A stretch of DNA of 64,000 nucleotides from Candidatus Geothermarchaeum rappei. GTDB lineage: Archaea > Thermoproteota > Nitrososphaeria > Geothermarchaeales > JDFR-13. The stretch is from positions 941,007-1,005,006 of the forward strand of contig MTMB02000001.1 of the NCBI GenBank assembly GCA_002011085.2. Direction: 5' to 3'. A model generated the notes under the pieces. The model was not told the DNA's origin. It ran no database searches and was given only the letters and a program-made list of their open reading frames with translations. The first letter of the stretch is position 1. Each line of letters begins with the position of its first letter. Positions 43,598-53,293 of the stretch are shown here, in pieces. The translations under genes were made by a program, and so were the position numbers.

Positions 43598-44725
43598 ATG
43601 AGATATAGATATATAGAGCAGATATGGGATAATGTCCGTGAGGTCGATAAGGATCAGCTCTATACTTTATATGAATTAATGAGCGACTCCGAATGTATTA
43701 TTCCATATGGGTCTGGTCGAAGCTACTCCGCTCTGAAGATTCCTATGAGCCAATATGCTAAGATGCCGGATGCGCCGATCATAACCACTCCAGAGGATAC
43801 TGGATTCCCTGGTAACAATATGTATGAGGCTCTAAATATACTTAGTAAAAGATATAAAAAGATACTTCTCTTAATCAACTCAGGTAGCGGAGCCTCCGAG
43901 GAGCCTCTCGCCATTGCAAAGGATTTTGAGAAGTTTATTGTCGATCATAAGATGGATGGGTTTAAGATAGCGGCCATCACATCCAACCTAGAGTCTCCTA
44001 TAGGTAAACTAGCTACGAAATATGGGGTGGCTATTCAGTTAAAGGGTAGGAGGGATGAGAGAGTAGCCGACTTTCTAACAGCTGGTATAATGGGTGATAA
44101 TTTTGAGCTTGGGAGCATGATGCTTGTACAGGCACTCGTCAACGCAATCCATAAGGGAAGTAAGAATAAGATATATGATATTTTAGAGGGATATTATAAG
44201 AAGATTGTGAAAATTATATCGGAGTATGTTGACTCCGACCTCTATAATAATATGATTGACATTTTATCCCGTAGGAGTAATGTCTACATAGGCGGGAGAG
44301 GCAGTGCACATGAAGTTGCAACAATGCTAGTCATAAGGCTAAACCATATAAAATATGCGGTTGGAGACCATGTATATAGGGCACGTGGCTCAAACACTCC
44401 TAGGCCTAGGCCTGGGGATCTTGGGATACTAATATCTTGCTCCGGTGAAAACCCTTCCGTCAATAGATGGGCTAGAAACCTTATATCTACAAGGGCATAT
44501 GTAGTAGCGATAGTAGGTGTAAAGAACTCGAGCCTAGCTAGGCTGGTTCACGACAACATGGTGGTTAACACTGAAGAGATTAAACCAGGTACACCTAGGG
44601 ACTTCTACATGTACGCCTCCTTCCTACTGAGCCCGCTGCCTATCAGGCTAATTGAGAAATTCAAGGAGCTTGGACTCGTATTACCAGAGTCCCTCCTCAA
44701 ATATTACCACTCTACAGTCGAGTAG
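43598..44725 (+). CDS. Double-SIS-domain protein
   Basis: A 375-residue protein with two sugar-isomerase-like halves. The first half contains LLLINSGSGASEEPL, a SIS-type phosphosugar loop. The second contains NVYIGGRGSAHEVATML and later LGILISCSGENPSV. It has no glutamine-amidotransferase domain, so it is not a full GlmS. It could be a sugar-phosphate isomerase, a deaminase or a regulator. The ATG at 43598 is preferred because GGTG precedes it; GTG at 43586 is in frame. Confidence 0.7.
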   Translation: MRYRYIEQIWDNVREVDKDQLYTLYELMSDSECIIPYGSGRSYSALKIPMSQYAKMPDAPIITTPEDTGFPGNNMYEALNILSKRYKKILLLINSGSGASEEPLAIAKDFEKFIVDHKMDGFKIAAITSNLESPIGKLATKYGVAIQLKGRRDERVADFLTAGIMGDNFELGSMMLVQALVNAIHKGSKNKIYDILEGYYKKIVKIISEYVDSDLYNNMIDILSRRSNVYIGGRGSAHEVATMLVIRLNHIKYAVGDHVYRARGSNTPRPRPGDLGILISCSGENPSVNRWARNLISTRAYVVAIVGVKNSSLARLVHDNMVVNTEEIKPGTPRDFYMYASFLLSPLPIRLIEKFKELGLVLPESLLKYYHSTVE

Positions 44726-44751
44726 AAATCCATTTCCCTTGGGAGTATAAC

Positions 44752-45633
44752 ATGAGGGTAATAAGAGAGTTTGATCCATGGAGTAATCCACTATGCACCT
44801 GTCCACCCAAATATACACTTAACCCCATTACAGGATGCGGTCATAAATGTGCCTACTGCTATATAACGAGTTATATTAAGGATGCGTTTAACCCTAGGAT
44901 TAAGAGGGATGTGGTCTATAATACAGAGAGAGATCTGAGGAGATTACCTCGTGGAGCCGTAATAGCCATTTCTTATAGCAGCGACCCCTATTCACCACCA
45001 GAGGATAAGGAAGTTGTTATGAGACCAATCCTCAGACTCATGAAGAACTATGGTATGAATGTGTTGATCGCCACTAAATCTAATCTCGTCACTAGAGATA
45101 TCGATATTCTAAAGAATATGAATGCCGTGGTCTCCATCTCCATAACAACTTTAGATGAGGAGATAGCTGGGTTAATTGAGCCAAATGCACCGCCTCCTGA
45201 GAAGCGTCTAGAGGCAATAAAGCATCTGGTACAGAATGGTATACCAGTTTCCCTCAGAATCGACCCGATTATCCCATTCCTCACAGATGACATGGAAGAT
45301 ATCGAGAGATTAATTAAAAAAGGAGTGGAACAGGGAGTGAGACATTTAGTCGTCTCGATATATAAGGCGAAGCCAGATAATTACCGGAGATTGATACAGA
45401 CCTGTCCATGGATAAAGGATGAACTACATACTCTATACTATGGTAGAGGGAAGATACTCTATGGATATAGGTATCCCCCTGAAGATTATAGAAGGATGGT
45501 CTTGACTAGAGTTAAGGCGATAGCCAAGAAATACAGTGCCAACATAGGCTTCAATGTTTGTAGAGAAGGACTCGATTTAGATGAGCCAAGTGTATATTGT
45601 GATGCGTCACATCTCCTAGGAAGTACCAGATAA
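44752..45633 (+). CDS. Radical SAM protein, SplB-like (COG1533)
   Basis: A 293-residue radical SAM protein. The cluster motif CGHKCAYC lies at Cys29, 33 and 36. The surrounding LNPITGC and YCYITSY are typical of spore-photoproduct-lyase-like proteins (COG1533) widespread in archaea. Spore photoproducts are not expected in an archaeon, so the substrate is unknown; DNA lesion repair and other roles are possible. It lies 26 bases after the SIS gene on the same strand and may share its transcript. Confidence 0.8.
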   Translation: MRVIREFDPWSNPLCTCPPKYTLNPITGCGHKCAYCYITSYIKDAFNPRIKRDVVYNTERDLRRLPRGAVIAISYSSDPYSPPEDKEVVMRPILRLMKNYGMNVLIATKSNLVTRDIDILKNMNAVVSISITTLDEEIAGLIEPNAPPPEKRLEAIKHLVQNGIPVSLRIDPIIPFLTDDMEDIERLIKKGVEQGVRHLVVSIYKAKPDNYRRLIQTCPWIKDELHTLYYGRGKILYGYRYPPEDYRRMVLTRVKAIAKKYSANIGFNVCREGLDLDEPSVYCDASHLLGSTR

Positions 45634-45675
45634 TCCTTTAACAATATGGATAATCATCTTTTAATGTGACGGTAT

Positions 45676-46947
45676 ATGTATACCCGGGGAATAGGACATG
45701 TAGTCATCTCAGACACAGAAGCCCCTGATTGGCTGATTGATATAGCTAGGGGAGAGAAAATAGACTTGCTACATGTAAATGACCCAGCCGACCATAGGGT
45801 TCCACACTGGATTAGAAGAATGGATCTAGTGCTACTATCAACCGAGGAAATAAATAAGGATGTAACGGGGCTTATCCAGATGTATGGGGAGGAAAAGAAT
45901 CAGTTTGCACTTCAATATGCCATGATAGACTTAGAGAATAGGTATAGGCCTCTGACTGAGGCCGTGGTTAGAGGATATTATAGGATGATTAGGAATATGG
46001 GTGATGTCTATAGAGCTAGGAGAATGGGTATCAGGCTAAGCCAGAGGCTTAGTAGAAGGGATATCTTCAGAATACATAAAACAATATTAAGATACATCGA
46101 TGTCCCACTCGTTGACCATAGATGCATAAATTATAGGGCGTGTAGGCTATGTATAGATGCATGTGAGAGAGACGCCATAGTTAGAGGAGATGGGGCGGTT
46201 GAGATAGATGTCGAGAAATGCATTAGCTGCGGGGCATGTGTAATAAGCTGCCCACATGGATATATCCTACCACCCTTCCCCACGCCCTTCCACATAAAAA
46301 ACTTTGTAAAGGGATATGGAGTCGCGCCACGGATACCCGTGTTGTTTATAGAGTATAAAAGCTTTTATGAACATGGAAGTAAGTTATCAAGAGTAGTGTA
46401 TGATGGGCACCCTCCCATTATTCTAATGATACCAAGGATTACCCAGATACCCCTAGAGGTACTATCGACCTTAGCCTCATCAAACTTCAAAATAATATTA
46501 TTTAACGATAGACACGATGGTTTCTCCCAAAAATGGGTAGAGGAAGTAAAGATGCTGTTCAAAGACTCCGTGGAGGAGACCGATGATATTGAAGAACTAC
46601 CAAAATACTATGGGGAGAAGGGATATAGTCGGGTGGAGAGCCACTGGAGATATATCCAGGGGCTTAGGGGGAATATGCCTAATGACTATACACTCAATTA
46701 CCTACCCTTCTTCTCGATCGAGGTCGATGTAGAAAAATGTAGGTATTGTAAGAAATGCGTCGAAGCATGCCCCTTCAGAGCATTTTCCACCAAGGATAGT
46801 CTGGAGGAGATAGAGATTCGATTTAATCCTCTTGAGTGTAGAGGATGCAGCATATGTATCATAAAATGTCCAGAGAGGATAATGAGTCTTAGGAGAAGTG
46901 TAGAACCAAATGTAAAAAGATGGAGTGGATTACCCCATCATCTGTAG
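45676..46947 (+). CDS. Four-cluster [4Fe-4S] protein with an unknown central domain
   Basis: A 423-residue protein with no recognised full-length family. About 145 N-terminal residues carry no motif. Two ferredoxin sites follow: C150-x5-C156-x2-C159-x3-C163 (the first with unusual spacing) and C182-C185-C188-C192. A central domain of about 150 residues (200-345), beta-alpha like (VLFIEYKSFY, PPIILMIPR, FKIILFNDRH), separates them from a second pair at C355-C365 and C388-C398. The 18-base 3' overlap with nuoN of the convergent complex I operon and the cluster content suggest electron transfer, but no partner is proven. Confidence 0.75.
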   Translation: MYTRGIGHVVISDTEAPDWLIDIARGEKIDLLHVNDPADHRVPHWIRRMDLVLLSTEEINKDVTGLIQMYGEEKNQFALQYAMIDLENRYRPLTEAVVRGYYRMIRNMGDVYRARRMGIRLSQRLSRRDIFRIHKTILRYIDVPLVDHRCINYRACRLCIDACERDAIVRGDGAVEIDVEKCISCGACVISCPHGYILPPFPTPFHIKNFVKGYGVAPRIPVLFIEYKSFYEHGSKLSRVVYDGHPPIILMIPRITQIPLEVLSTLASSNFKIILFNDRHDGFSQKWVEEVKMLFKDSVEETDDIEELPKYYGEKGYSRVESHWRYIQGLRGNMPNDYTLNYLPFFSIEVDVEKCRYCKKCVEACPFRAFSTKDSLEEIEIRFNPLECRGCSICIIKCPERIMSLRRSVEPNVKRWSGLPHHL

Positions 46948-48405
46948 AACTGCCTCAGCCCCGGTATGCGCCACATCATATAGAAGCTGTGGATATACTC
47001 CGAGTAGGAGCATTATGCCTATGAGTATTAGTAGCGATGCTTTTATTGTGAAGGCTATCTCATGGGACTCCTCAACATACTTGGTGGGCTCTGATAGGAA
47101 CATCCTCTGTATCAGCCATAGATAGTAGAGGACTGCCAGGACACTGTTGAAAACAGCTACGAATGCCAGGAACCACTGTCCAGCCCCCAGTGCACTCAAT
47201 ATCAAGAACCATTTGCTCCAGAAGCCCGGTAGTGGAGGCATACCAGCGAGGCTTAGTAATGCCATTGCAAGCGCCACTGCAGTCAACGGATGCTTCCTTC
47301 CAAAGCCCTCTAGCTTAATGATCTCTCTAGTCTCCATAGAGTATAGGATTCCTCCTACAGCTAAGAATGCCAGGCCCTTTCCAAGCGCGTGGCTGAAGAC
47401 ATGAGAGAAAGCTGAGGATAAACCGTATTCGACTACACCATATCCAGCTGCAGCTACTCCGATTAAGATGAAACCTATGTTGACTATACTACTATATGCC
47501 AAGAGCCTCTTGATATCCTCCTGTAGAAGAGCGATTATATTTGCAACCGTCATAGTAAGCACAGATATCACTACCAATGCAGGTGCATATATGCTTGAGT
47601 CAATTAGTATAAACGGTAGGGCATACCTCACGATACCTAGTATCCCTGCTTTGATAACGATTCCAGACAAGAGAGCGCTAATCGGGCTTGGGGCAGCTGG
47701 GTGGGCATCGGGTAGCCATGTCCAGAATGGGAAGTAAGCTGCCTTGATGCCGAAGCCAACGAGGAATAACGACACTATTAACACAGGTAGGTATAGGCCT
47801 CCAGAGAGGAGGGATGCTGCATAGGCATATATCTGTTCTAGGTGTAGGCCCCCGATAACGCCATATACAAAGCTTATTCCATATAGGAGTAGGAGGCTTC
47901 CGACACCACTCATAATGATGTATTTCATCCCAGCTTCAACAGGCTCATCCAGGTGATATCTAAATGCAACTAGGATGTAGCTGCTGATCGCCATGCCCTC
48001 CCAGAATACGAAGAACGTGAATAAGTCGTCTGCCATAGCCAGGCCTACCAAGCCTATCATCATCAGCTGCATCAATGTATAGTAGATAGTTAGGTTTCTG
48101 TCATGCTCCATATATGACACGCTGTGTAATGCAGAGACAAACCCCAGTATTAGGAACACGAGTGTGAAGAAGTAGGTTACTCCATCGAACCTTAGTGAAG
48201 ACGATATAGGTGAAGGGAATATCTCTAGGTATGAGGGCGGGGCATTTGGCTGATACCACATGAAGACATAGAATATTGATATTAGGAATGATAATGCGGC
48301 CCAGAACCCTAAGTACTTCTCATATTTCTTATTTATCAAGTATCCCATTAAAGGTGTTGCAAATGCGAATGACCCCATTATTAATAATACACCGAACTCC
48401 TTCAT
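46930..48405 (-). CDS. nuoN: Complex I subunit N (proton-pumping antiporter-like)
   Basis: A 491-residue polytopic membrane protein with about 14 hydrophobic segments. The conserved antiporter-like helix with EGMAISSYILVAFRYHL and the lysine helix near LLAYSSIVNIGF mark it as NuoN/FpoN. It is the last gene of the thirteen-gene complex I operon. The ATG at 48405 is preferred because GGTGG precedes it and it lies just after the nuoM stop. It overlaps the four-cluster ferredoxin-like gene at its 3' end by 18 bases. Confidence 0.88.
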   Translation of the reverse strand: MKEFGVLLIMGSFAFATPLMGYLINKKYEKYLGFWAALSFLISIFYVFMWYQPNAPPSYLEIFPSPISSSLRFDGVTYFFTLVFLILGFVSALHSVSYMEHDRNLTIYYTLMQLMMIGLVGLAMADDLFTFFVFWEGMAISSYILVAFRYHLDEPVEAGMKYIIMSGVGSLLLLYGISFVYGVIGGLHLEQIYAYAASLLSGGLYLPVLIVSLFLVGFGIKAAYFPFWTWLPDAHPAAPSPISALLSGIVIKAGILGIVRYALPFILIDSSIYAPALVVISVLTMTVANIIALLQEDIKRLLAYSSIVNIGFILIGVAAAGYGVVEYGLSSAFSHVFSHALGKGLAFLAVGGILYSMETREIIKLEGFGRKHPLTAVALAMALLSLAGMPPLPGFWSKWFLILSALGAGQWFLAFVAVFNSVLAVLYYLWLIQRMFLSEPTKYVEESHEIAFTIKASLLILIGIMLLLGVYPQLLYDVAHTGAEAVLQMMG

Positions 48406-48407
48406 CC

Positions 48408-49892
48408 TTACCACCCCAATATACCAGCTAGATACTCAACGCCCGGGACGATGTAGTCGAGAAGTATCCTTGGATATACTCCAATTAATATTCCTAGTAA
48501 AGCCATCAGCAACATCGGTAGTATCATGACGGGGTTTGGATCCCTCGCATCCTTTAGATGCTCTGGGAGAGGACCGAAGAACACCCTCTTAATAAATAGA
48601 GTCATGTATGATGCGGACAATGCTGTTCCAAGCACTGCGAATATTACATATATGAGTTTTAGATGCGATGCTGCTGCAAGGCCTCCGCTGAATATCAGGA
48701 ACTCGCTTATGAATGTGGCTATGCCCGGTAGACCCGCGATACCCATTGCACCGACCACTGCTAGAGTAGCTGTAACAGGCATCTTAATCGCTAGGCCACC
48801 GAGTTTCCGCATATCTCTAACCCCTATTTCATGGATAAGTACACCAGCAACCATGAAGAGAAGGCCCTTCATGAGGCCGTGGCCAACTATGTGTAGAATA
48901 CTTCCCTCGAGAGCAATCGCAGATGCTGCTGCGACGCCGAAGAACATGTATCCCATCTGGCTGATACTACTATATGCAAGTAGCCTCTTAACATCATCCT
49001 GTACCAGGGCCATCGCCCCTCCATAGAACATCGATAGTAATGCCAGGAGCATTAAGACAGTTGAGTAGGACTCGGTTGTCCACTCGGGGAATGTAATTGG
49101 AAGAACGATTCTTATCAATGCATAGAGGCCTATCTCGATCATGACCCCACTCAATATGACGCTTATAGGTGTAGGCGCCTCTGCATGGGCCTCTGGAAGC
49201 CATCCATGTAGGGGTACTATAGCCATCTTAACGCCGAAACCCAAGACTGTAAATATTATGAGTAAATAACGAATCCCCTCGGGGATATCCCTAGCTATCA
49301 TGTATAAGGATTTTATTGAGAATGAGCCTCCTGCATAATATCCTAGTAATGCGAAGGATATTATCAGTAATATTGTTCCCAGTTGGGTATATAGGAAGTA
49401 TTTGAAGGCTACACGCCTTTTCTCACCATATCCCCATACCCCGATTAATATATAACTGGGTATTAGCATCGCCTCCCAGAAGAAGAGGAACTGGATAATG
49501 TCTGTGCTTAACACTGCACCAAGCATACCGCCTACATACATTACGTATAGGGAGAAGTATGCATCCAGCTCATGCTCATGCTTCATATACTCAACAGAGT
49601 ATATTGCTGCTGCGAAAGTGACGATTAATATTATTAGGCCTACAGCATAGTTTATCCCGTCGACGCCAAATCCAAATGTGATCTTGAGGAAACCGGGTAT
49701 ATCCACCCATGGATATAGTTCTGTGTAGAACTCCCCAACCTTATCCAAGATACTTAGGTATAGCAGTAGTGATATGCCTATTACTAGTGCAGCTAGGTAA
49801 CCAGTTCTATTCTTAAGGTATCGTCCAACGGGATATATTGCTATTCCCCCGGCATACAGCCATATTAAGGTTAATAATAAGATGCTTTCCAT
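48408..49892 (-). CDS. nuoM: Complex I subunit M
   Basis: A 494-residue antiporter-like membrane subunit of about 14 helices. Features are the helix with FFWEAMLIPSYILIGVWG, the VPLHGWLPEAHAEAPTPISVILSG motif and the lysine helix LLAYSSISQMGYM. It forms the distal proton-pumping arm with NuoL and NuoN. Stop and start codons of nuoM and nuoN are almost adjacent. Confidence 0.9.
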   Translation of the reverse strand: MESILLLTLIWLYAGGIAIYPVGRYLKNRTGYLAALVIGISLLLYLSILDKVGEFYTELYPWVDIPGFLKITFGFGVDGINYAVGLIILIVTFAAAIYSVEYMKHEHELDAYFSLYVMYVGGMLGAVLSTDIIQFLFFWEAMLIPSYILIGVWGYGEKRRVAFKYFLYTQLGTILLIISFALLGYYAGGSFSIKSLYMIARDIPEGIRYLLIIFTVLGFGVKMAIVPLHGWLPEAHAEAPTPISVILSGVMIEIGLYALIRIVLPITFPEWTTESYSTVLMLLALLSMFYGGAMALVQDDVKRLLAYSSISQMGYMFFGVAAASAIALEGSILHIVGHGLMKGLLFMVAGVLIHEIGVRDMRKLGGLAIKMPVTATLAVVGAMGIAGLPGIATFISEFLIFSGGLAAASHLKLIYVIFAVLGTALSASYMTLFIKRVFFGPLPEHLKDARDPNPVMILPMLLMALLGILIGVYPRILLDYIVPGVEYLAGILGW

Positions 49893-49903
49893 CTCTCCTC
49901 ACC

Positions 49904-51955
49904 TCACCCCAGCAACAGGAATATGATAAATAGGAGGACTAGGCCGAGTGCGATGTATGATAGATTGACCCTCAGGTATCCAGTCTGCAACCTCCTCACG
50001 TATGAGGCTAGGGATGTATAGCAGTTCTTAAGTGCATTTCCACCTCCATTGGTCTCAACAGTGTCAAATAGTAATTTTGATAGCTGCACTGTGCCCTCGA
50101 CGAATACTGCGTAGTAGAAGGTGTTTATGAACCACCTATTATATAGGAAAGACCAGATTGTCCTGAACAATGGATTCCCACTTATGAATTCAACTGGATC
50201 CCATTTACCAGTCATGTAGAAGCCCCATGCTGGGACTACACCAGCTAGTATAATTACTATAGAGACAAGGAGCATCGGAGACGTTAATGTCGTGACATAA
50301 AATGACATGTAATTGAACAGCGGTAGCTCAGCATAATGCCCAGCCTCGATGCCAAGCCACTCAAAGGAGGGTATGAAGAACTTTGATATACCTGGTAGGA
50401 AGAATCCTGAGACAACAGCTCCTATAGCAAGTACCCATAGGGATATGCTCATAAATATACCTGGGTCATGTGGCTTATGACCCTCCTCAATCAAATGTTT
50501 GACATGGCTACTCTCCTCACCGTAGAAAGCCATGCCCATCATCCTAAACGTATAGAATACAGTCATTACCGCTGTTATGGCTAGTACGATGAAGAGAGCA
50601 GTCATCTTCTCGGCGTATAAGGCGTGAAGAATAGCGTCTTTACTCCAGAATCCGTTGAAAGGCGGTACACCTGATAGTGCTAGGGCACCGACCATCATGA
50701 CTATGAATGTCTTAGGCATATATTTCCGTAGGCCGCCCATGTCCTTAAGCATGTAACTCTCAACGGCATGCCCAACGGCTCCAGCGCTTAAGAAGAGTAG
50801 GGCCTTGAAAATAGCGTGGCTGAACAGGTGGTAGATACCAGAGAGGAAGCTGTCTATAAAGGCCTCGGCGTGATGCATCAATAGACCAGCAACACCTAGG
50901 ATCGCGAACATATATCCCAATTGGCTTACAGTGGAGTATGCCAAGACCTTCTTAATCTGATCAGAGACGAGGCCCATACTCGCTGCTAGAAATGCTGTGA
51001 ACGCCCCTATCCATGCCACGGTATAGAAGAATGTGCTTAGTGAAGGCCATATAATCTCCCCTGCATGATGATATACCAGGAATAATACTAGAGTGAATCG
51101 GGCTACGAAGTATACTCCTGCCTTAACCATTGTAGCAGCATGTATTAAGGCACTTACAGTCGTAGGTCCAGCCATAGCCTCAGGCAGCCAAACATGAAGT
51201 GGGAACTGTGCCGATTTGCCTATTGGACCCAGGAATATAAGTAATAACACGAGGGTTAGAATACCGTCTCTAGCCAGACTAATTATCCATGAATCATGGG
51301 CAGCTAGCTCCATGAAGTTGAATGTCCCTGAGTACATGAATATTATGAGCATGGCCGCCAAAAGACCTACGTCTCCTATCCTAGTGGTTATAAAGGCCTT
51401 CATACCACAGTGGGAGGGTGGATATGGACCTATCCAATACTTTTTCTTATCTTCATACCAGTATCCAATTAATGCATAGCTTGCTAGGCCCACGCCCTCC
51501 CATCCGAAGAACATCGCTAGGAGGTTGTCTGACAATACCAGTAGCTCCATAGCGCCTATGAAGAAGTTTACAAGCATCCAATACCTAGTTATCCCCCTAT
51601 CTCCCTTGAGATATTCGACTGAGTATAGGAATATAAAGCTACTGATCCAGGCAACTATATTAGCCATAAGAACGCTAAGCGGGTCTATTAATACACCCAT
51701 CTCGATCTCAAGCCCTGGAACAGGTATCCAAGTAACTAGTTTCCAGTCATATGGCAGATGATGCTTGACGCCGTCTATAATTACATAGCCATTTATAACG
51801 TCTGGTATCATAGACGCGGCGAAAACAGCTGATGTAAATCCTGTTAGTACGGCCATTGCATCCCTTAGCTTAGTGCTGATACGCTCCCATATAAAGTGTG
51901 TAAATGCCATTATAATTGGAAGCATCCATACAACCCAAGGTGCATATGGTAACAT
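49904..51955 (-). CDS. nuoL: Complex I subunit L
   Basis: A 683-residue membrane subunit, the largest antiporter-like subunit, with the long C-terminal amphipathic helix expected of NuoL (from the DTVETNGGGN region on). The helix with FFGWEGVGLASYALIGYW and the motif FPLHVWLPEAMAGPTTVSAL are characteristic. The ATG at 51955 is preferred because GAGGTGGTGAGG precedes it; the longer frame begins within the nuoK end. Confidence 0.92.
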   Translation of the reverse strand: MLPYAPWVVWMLPIIMAFTHFIWERISTKLRDAMAVLTGFTSAVFAASMIPDVINGYVIIDGVKHHLPYDWKLVTWIPVPGLEIEMGVLIDPLSVLMANIVAWISSFIFLYSVEYLKGDRGITRYWMLVNFFIGAMELLVLSDNLLAMFFGWEGVGLASYALIGYWYEDKKKYWIGPYPPSHCGMKAFITTRIGDVGLLAAMLIIFMYSGTFNFMELAAHDSWIISLARDGILTLVLLLIFLGPIGKSAQFPLHVWLPEAMAGPTTVSALIHAATMVKAGVYFVARFTLVLFLVYHHAGEIIWPSLSTFFYTVAWIGAFTAFLAASMGLVSDQIKKVLAYSTVSQLGYMFAILGVAGLLMHHAEAFIDSFLSGIYHLFSHAIFKALLFLSAGAVGHAVESYMLKDMGGLRKYMPKTFIVMMVGALALSGVPPFNGFWSKDAILHALYAEKMTALFIVLAITAVMTVFYTFRMMGMAFYGEESSHVKHLIEEGHKPHDPGIFMSISLWVLAIGAVVSGFFLPGISKFFIPSFEWLGIEAGHYAELPLFNYMSFYVTTLTSPMLLVSIVIILAGVVPAWGFYMTGKWDPVEFISGNPLFRTIWSFLYNRWFINTFYYAVFVEGTVQLSKLLFDTVETNGGGNALKNCYTSLASYVRRLQTGYLRVNLSYIALGLVLLFIIFLLLG

Positions 51956-51960
51956 CCTCC

Positions 51961-52293
51961 TCACCACCTCAACTTCCTAATCCTATCAGTATTAAGGGTC
52001 TTGAACTTCCGATATACAATTAGGGTCAAGCCAAGTGCAACACCTACAAGCGCCCCATCTAAGACAATTGATATTATCGTCAGTACATGGGAAGTCGGAT
52101 CTATTAAGACAGGATGCTTCAATAGAGACAAGGCTATAAAGTTGATGTTGACACCGGTCGCCATTATCTCTAGGCCGATGATCACTCTAATCAAGTTTTT
52201 CTTAGTGACTATTGTGTATAATCCAATGACTACCAGTATAACTGCTGTAAACACCAGGATCAATCCTGGATTCAAGGCAGATACCTCAACCAT
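51961..52293 (-). CDS. nuoK: Complex I subunit K
   Basis: A 110-residue three-helix membrane subunit. The conserved acidic residue of the second helix is in VIIGLEIMATGVNINFIAL, and the third helix contains the acidic SIVLDGALVGVALGL. It overlaps the start of nuoJ2 by eight bases. The ATG at 52293 is preferred because GGTGAGG precedes it. Confidence 0.88.
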   Translation of the reverse strand: MVEVSALNPGLILVFTAVILVVIGLYTIVTKKNLIRVIIGLEIMATGVNINFIALSLLKHPVLIDPTSHVLTIISIVLDGALVGVALGLTLIVYRKFKTLNTDRIRKLRW

Positions 52294-52549
52294 TTTCCTC
52301 ACCACCCTTAAGCAACAAAGCTAATACACCTAGTAGAGCCCCGGCCATGGCGATTGTCTGGAACACGGTGTCTATTGATCTCTCACGCCAGATCAGTATG
52401 GTCTCATAATCAATAATAGCATCTTTATTAGCAAGGGGGCCTAGCGACATCCTTAGGAAATTGGGGTTTATATTTAGGACAAGTAGGATAAGTAGAATTC
52501 CTGCCAATGCAACTGATAAATACGCTATTATAGACACGTATCTATTCAT
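52286..52549 (-). CDS. Complex I subunit J, C-terminal half (split gene)
   Basis: An 87-residue two-helix membrane protein between nuoJ1 and nuoK. The segment RERSIDTVFQTIAMAGALLG recalls NuoJ C-termini and small Mrp/Mbh subunits. It overlaps the preceding nuoJ1 gene by four bases (ATGA). NuoJ is a single 160-200-residue protein in most bacteria; here it is encoded in two pieces. Both pieces have normal starts and ribosome-binding context, so this is a stable split rather than a frameshift. Confidence 0.7.
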   Translation of the reverse strand: MNRYVSIIAYLSVALAGILLILLVLNINPNFLRMSLGPLANKDAIIDYETILIWRERSIDTVFQTIAMAGALLGVLALLLKGGEENG

Positions 52550-52803
52550 TCTTCCGAAACACCTCCCCGCGTCATAATAAATACGAATATGAATAGGACT
52601 ATGATCGCTCCTGAGAAGACGGCAAGCTGGACTAGGCCGACATATGGGGCATGCACCGCGAAGAATATTATTCCAGCCACGACTGTAAGTGCGAATAGAC
52701 TTACAATTGCATGCGCCAAGTTCTTCAATTCAGACGCCATTACCGCGAGTACGATAATCAATAGGGAAAGTATCATTATTGATGAAATTGGGTCTATAAG
52801 CAT
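52546..52803 (-). CDS. nuoJ: Complex I subunit J, N-terminal half (split gene)
   Basis: An 85-residue three-helix membrane protein carrying the N-terminal part of NuoJ. The conserved helix includes VGLVQLAVFSGAIIVLFIFV, the pi-bulge-containing segment of the subunit. It starts seven bases after the nuoI stop, with GGTGA upstream. See the following gene for the rest of the subunit. Confidence 0.78.
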   Translation of the reverse strand: MLIDPISSIMILSLLIIVLAVMASELKNLAHAIVSLFALTVVAGIIFFAVHAPYVGLVQLAVFSGAIIVLFIFVFIMTRGGVSEE

Positions 52804-52810
52804 ACCTTTT

Positions 52811-53293
52811 TCACCTCACCTTCCTACGTAGATACCTCGGTCCATCCCTGGTTATCGTGGTCTTAAGCTCATACTCCATCTCCGGCAGAATCTCCTTAAT
52901 ATCCTTCTCCCTAAGCTCATCCGGCATATATACAAGCTCCTTATAATCTTCACCAGCCAACTCAACAATATCTGTAAAGTGTAGGGAGTCGGTTGGACAA
53001 GTCTCCACACATAGCCCACAGAAACTGCATTTGCCGAAGTCGAAGGCTGGATATGTAAATGGCTTCCCCTCAACCGGGAAGAACTTTATAGCTTGATCTG
53101 GACAGACATACCCACATGCCCCACATCCGATACATGTGTCGATATTTAACGTAATGTATCCCCGTGTCCTTGGAAAGCCCTTTATCCTCTCAAATGGATA
53201 TTTATGCGTGACAGGCGGGTAAAGCAGATGCCTAGCCACATGATAGAAGGGTCGAAATACCCTTATTATGAAATTTGGCCTCTCACCCATCAT
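52811..53293 (-). CDS. nuoI: Complex I subunit I (2x[4Fe-4S])
   Basis: A 160-residue ferredoxin-type subunit with CIGCGACGYVCP and CSFCGLCVETCP, the two tetranuclear clusters linking the input site to NuoB. The ATG at 53293 overlaps the nuoH stop by four bases; a longer frame extends to 53374 but runs inside nuoH and adds a non-homologous leader. A basic N-terminal amphipathic segment leads into the clusters. Confidence 0.9.
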   Translation of the reverse strand: MMGERPNFIIRVFRPFYHVARHLLYPPVTHKYPFERIKGFPRTRGYITLNIDTCIGCGACGYVCPDQAIKFFPVEGKPFTYPAFDFGKCSFCGLCVETCPTDSLHFTDIVELAGEDYKELVYMPDELREKDIKEILPEMEYELKTTITRDGPRYLRRKVR

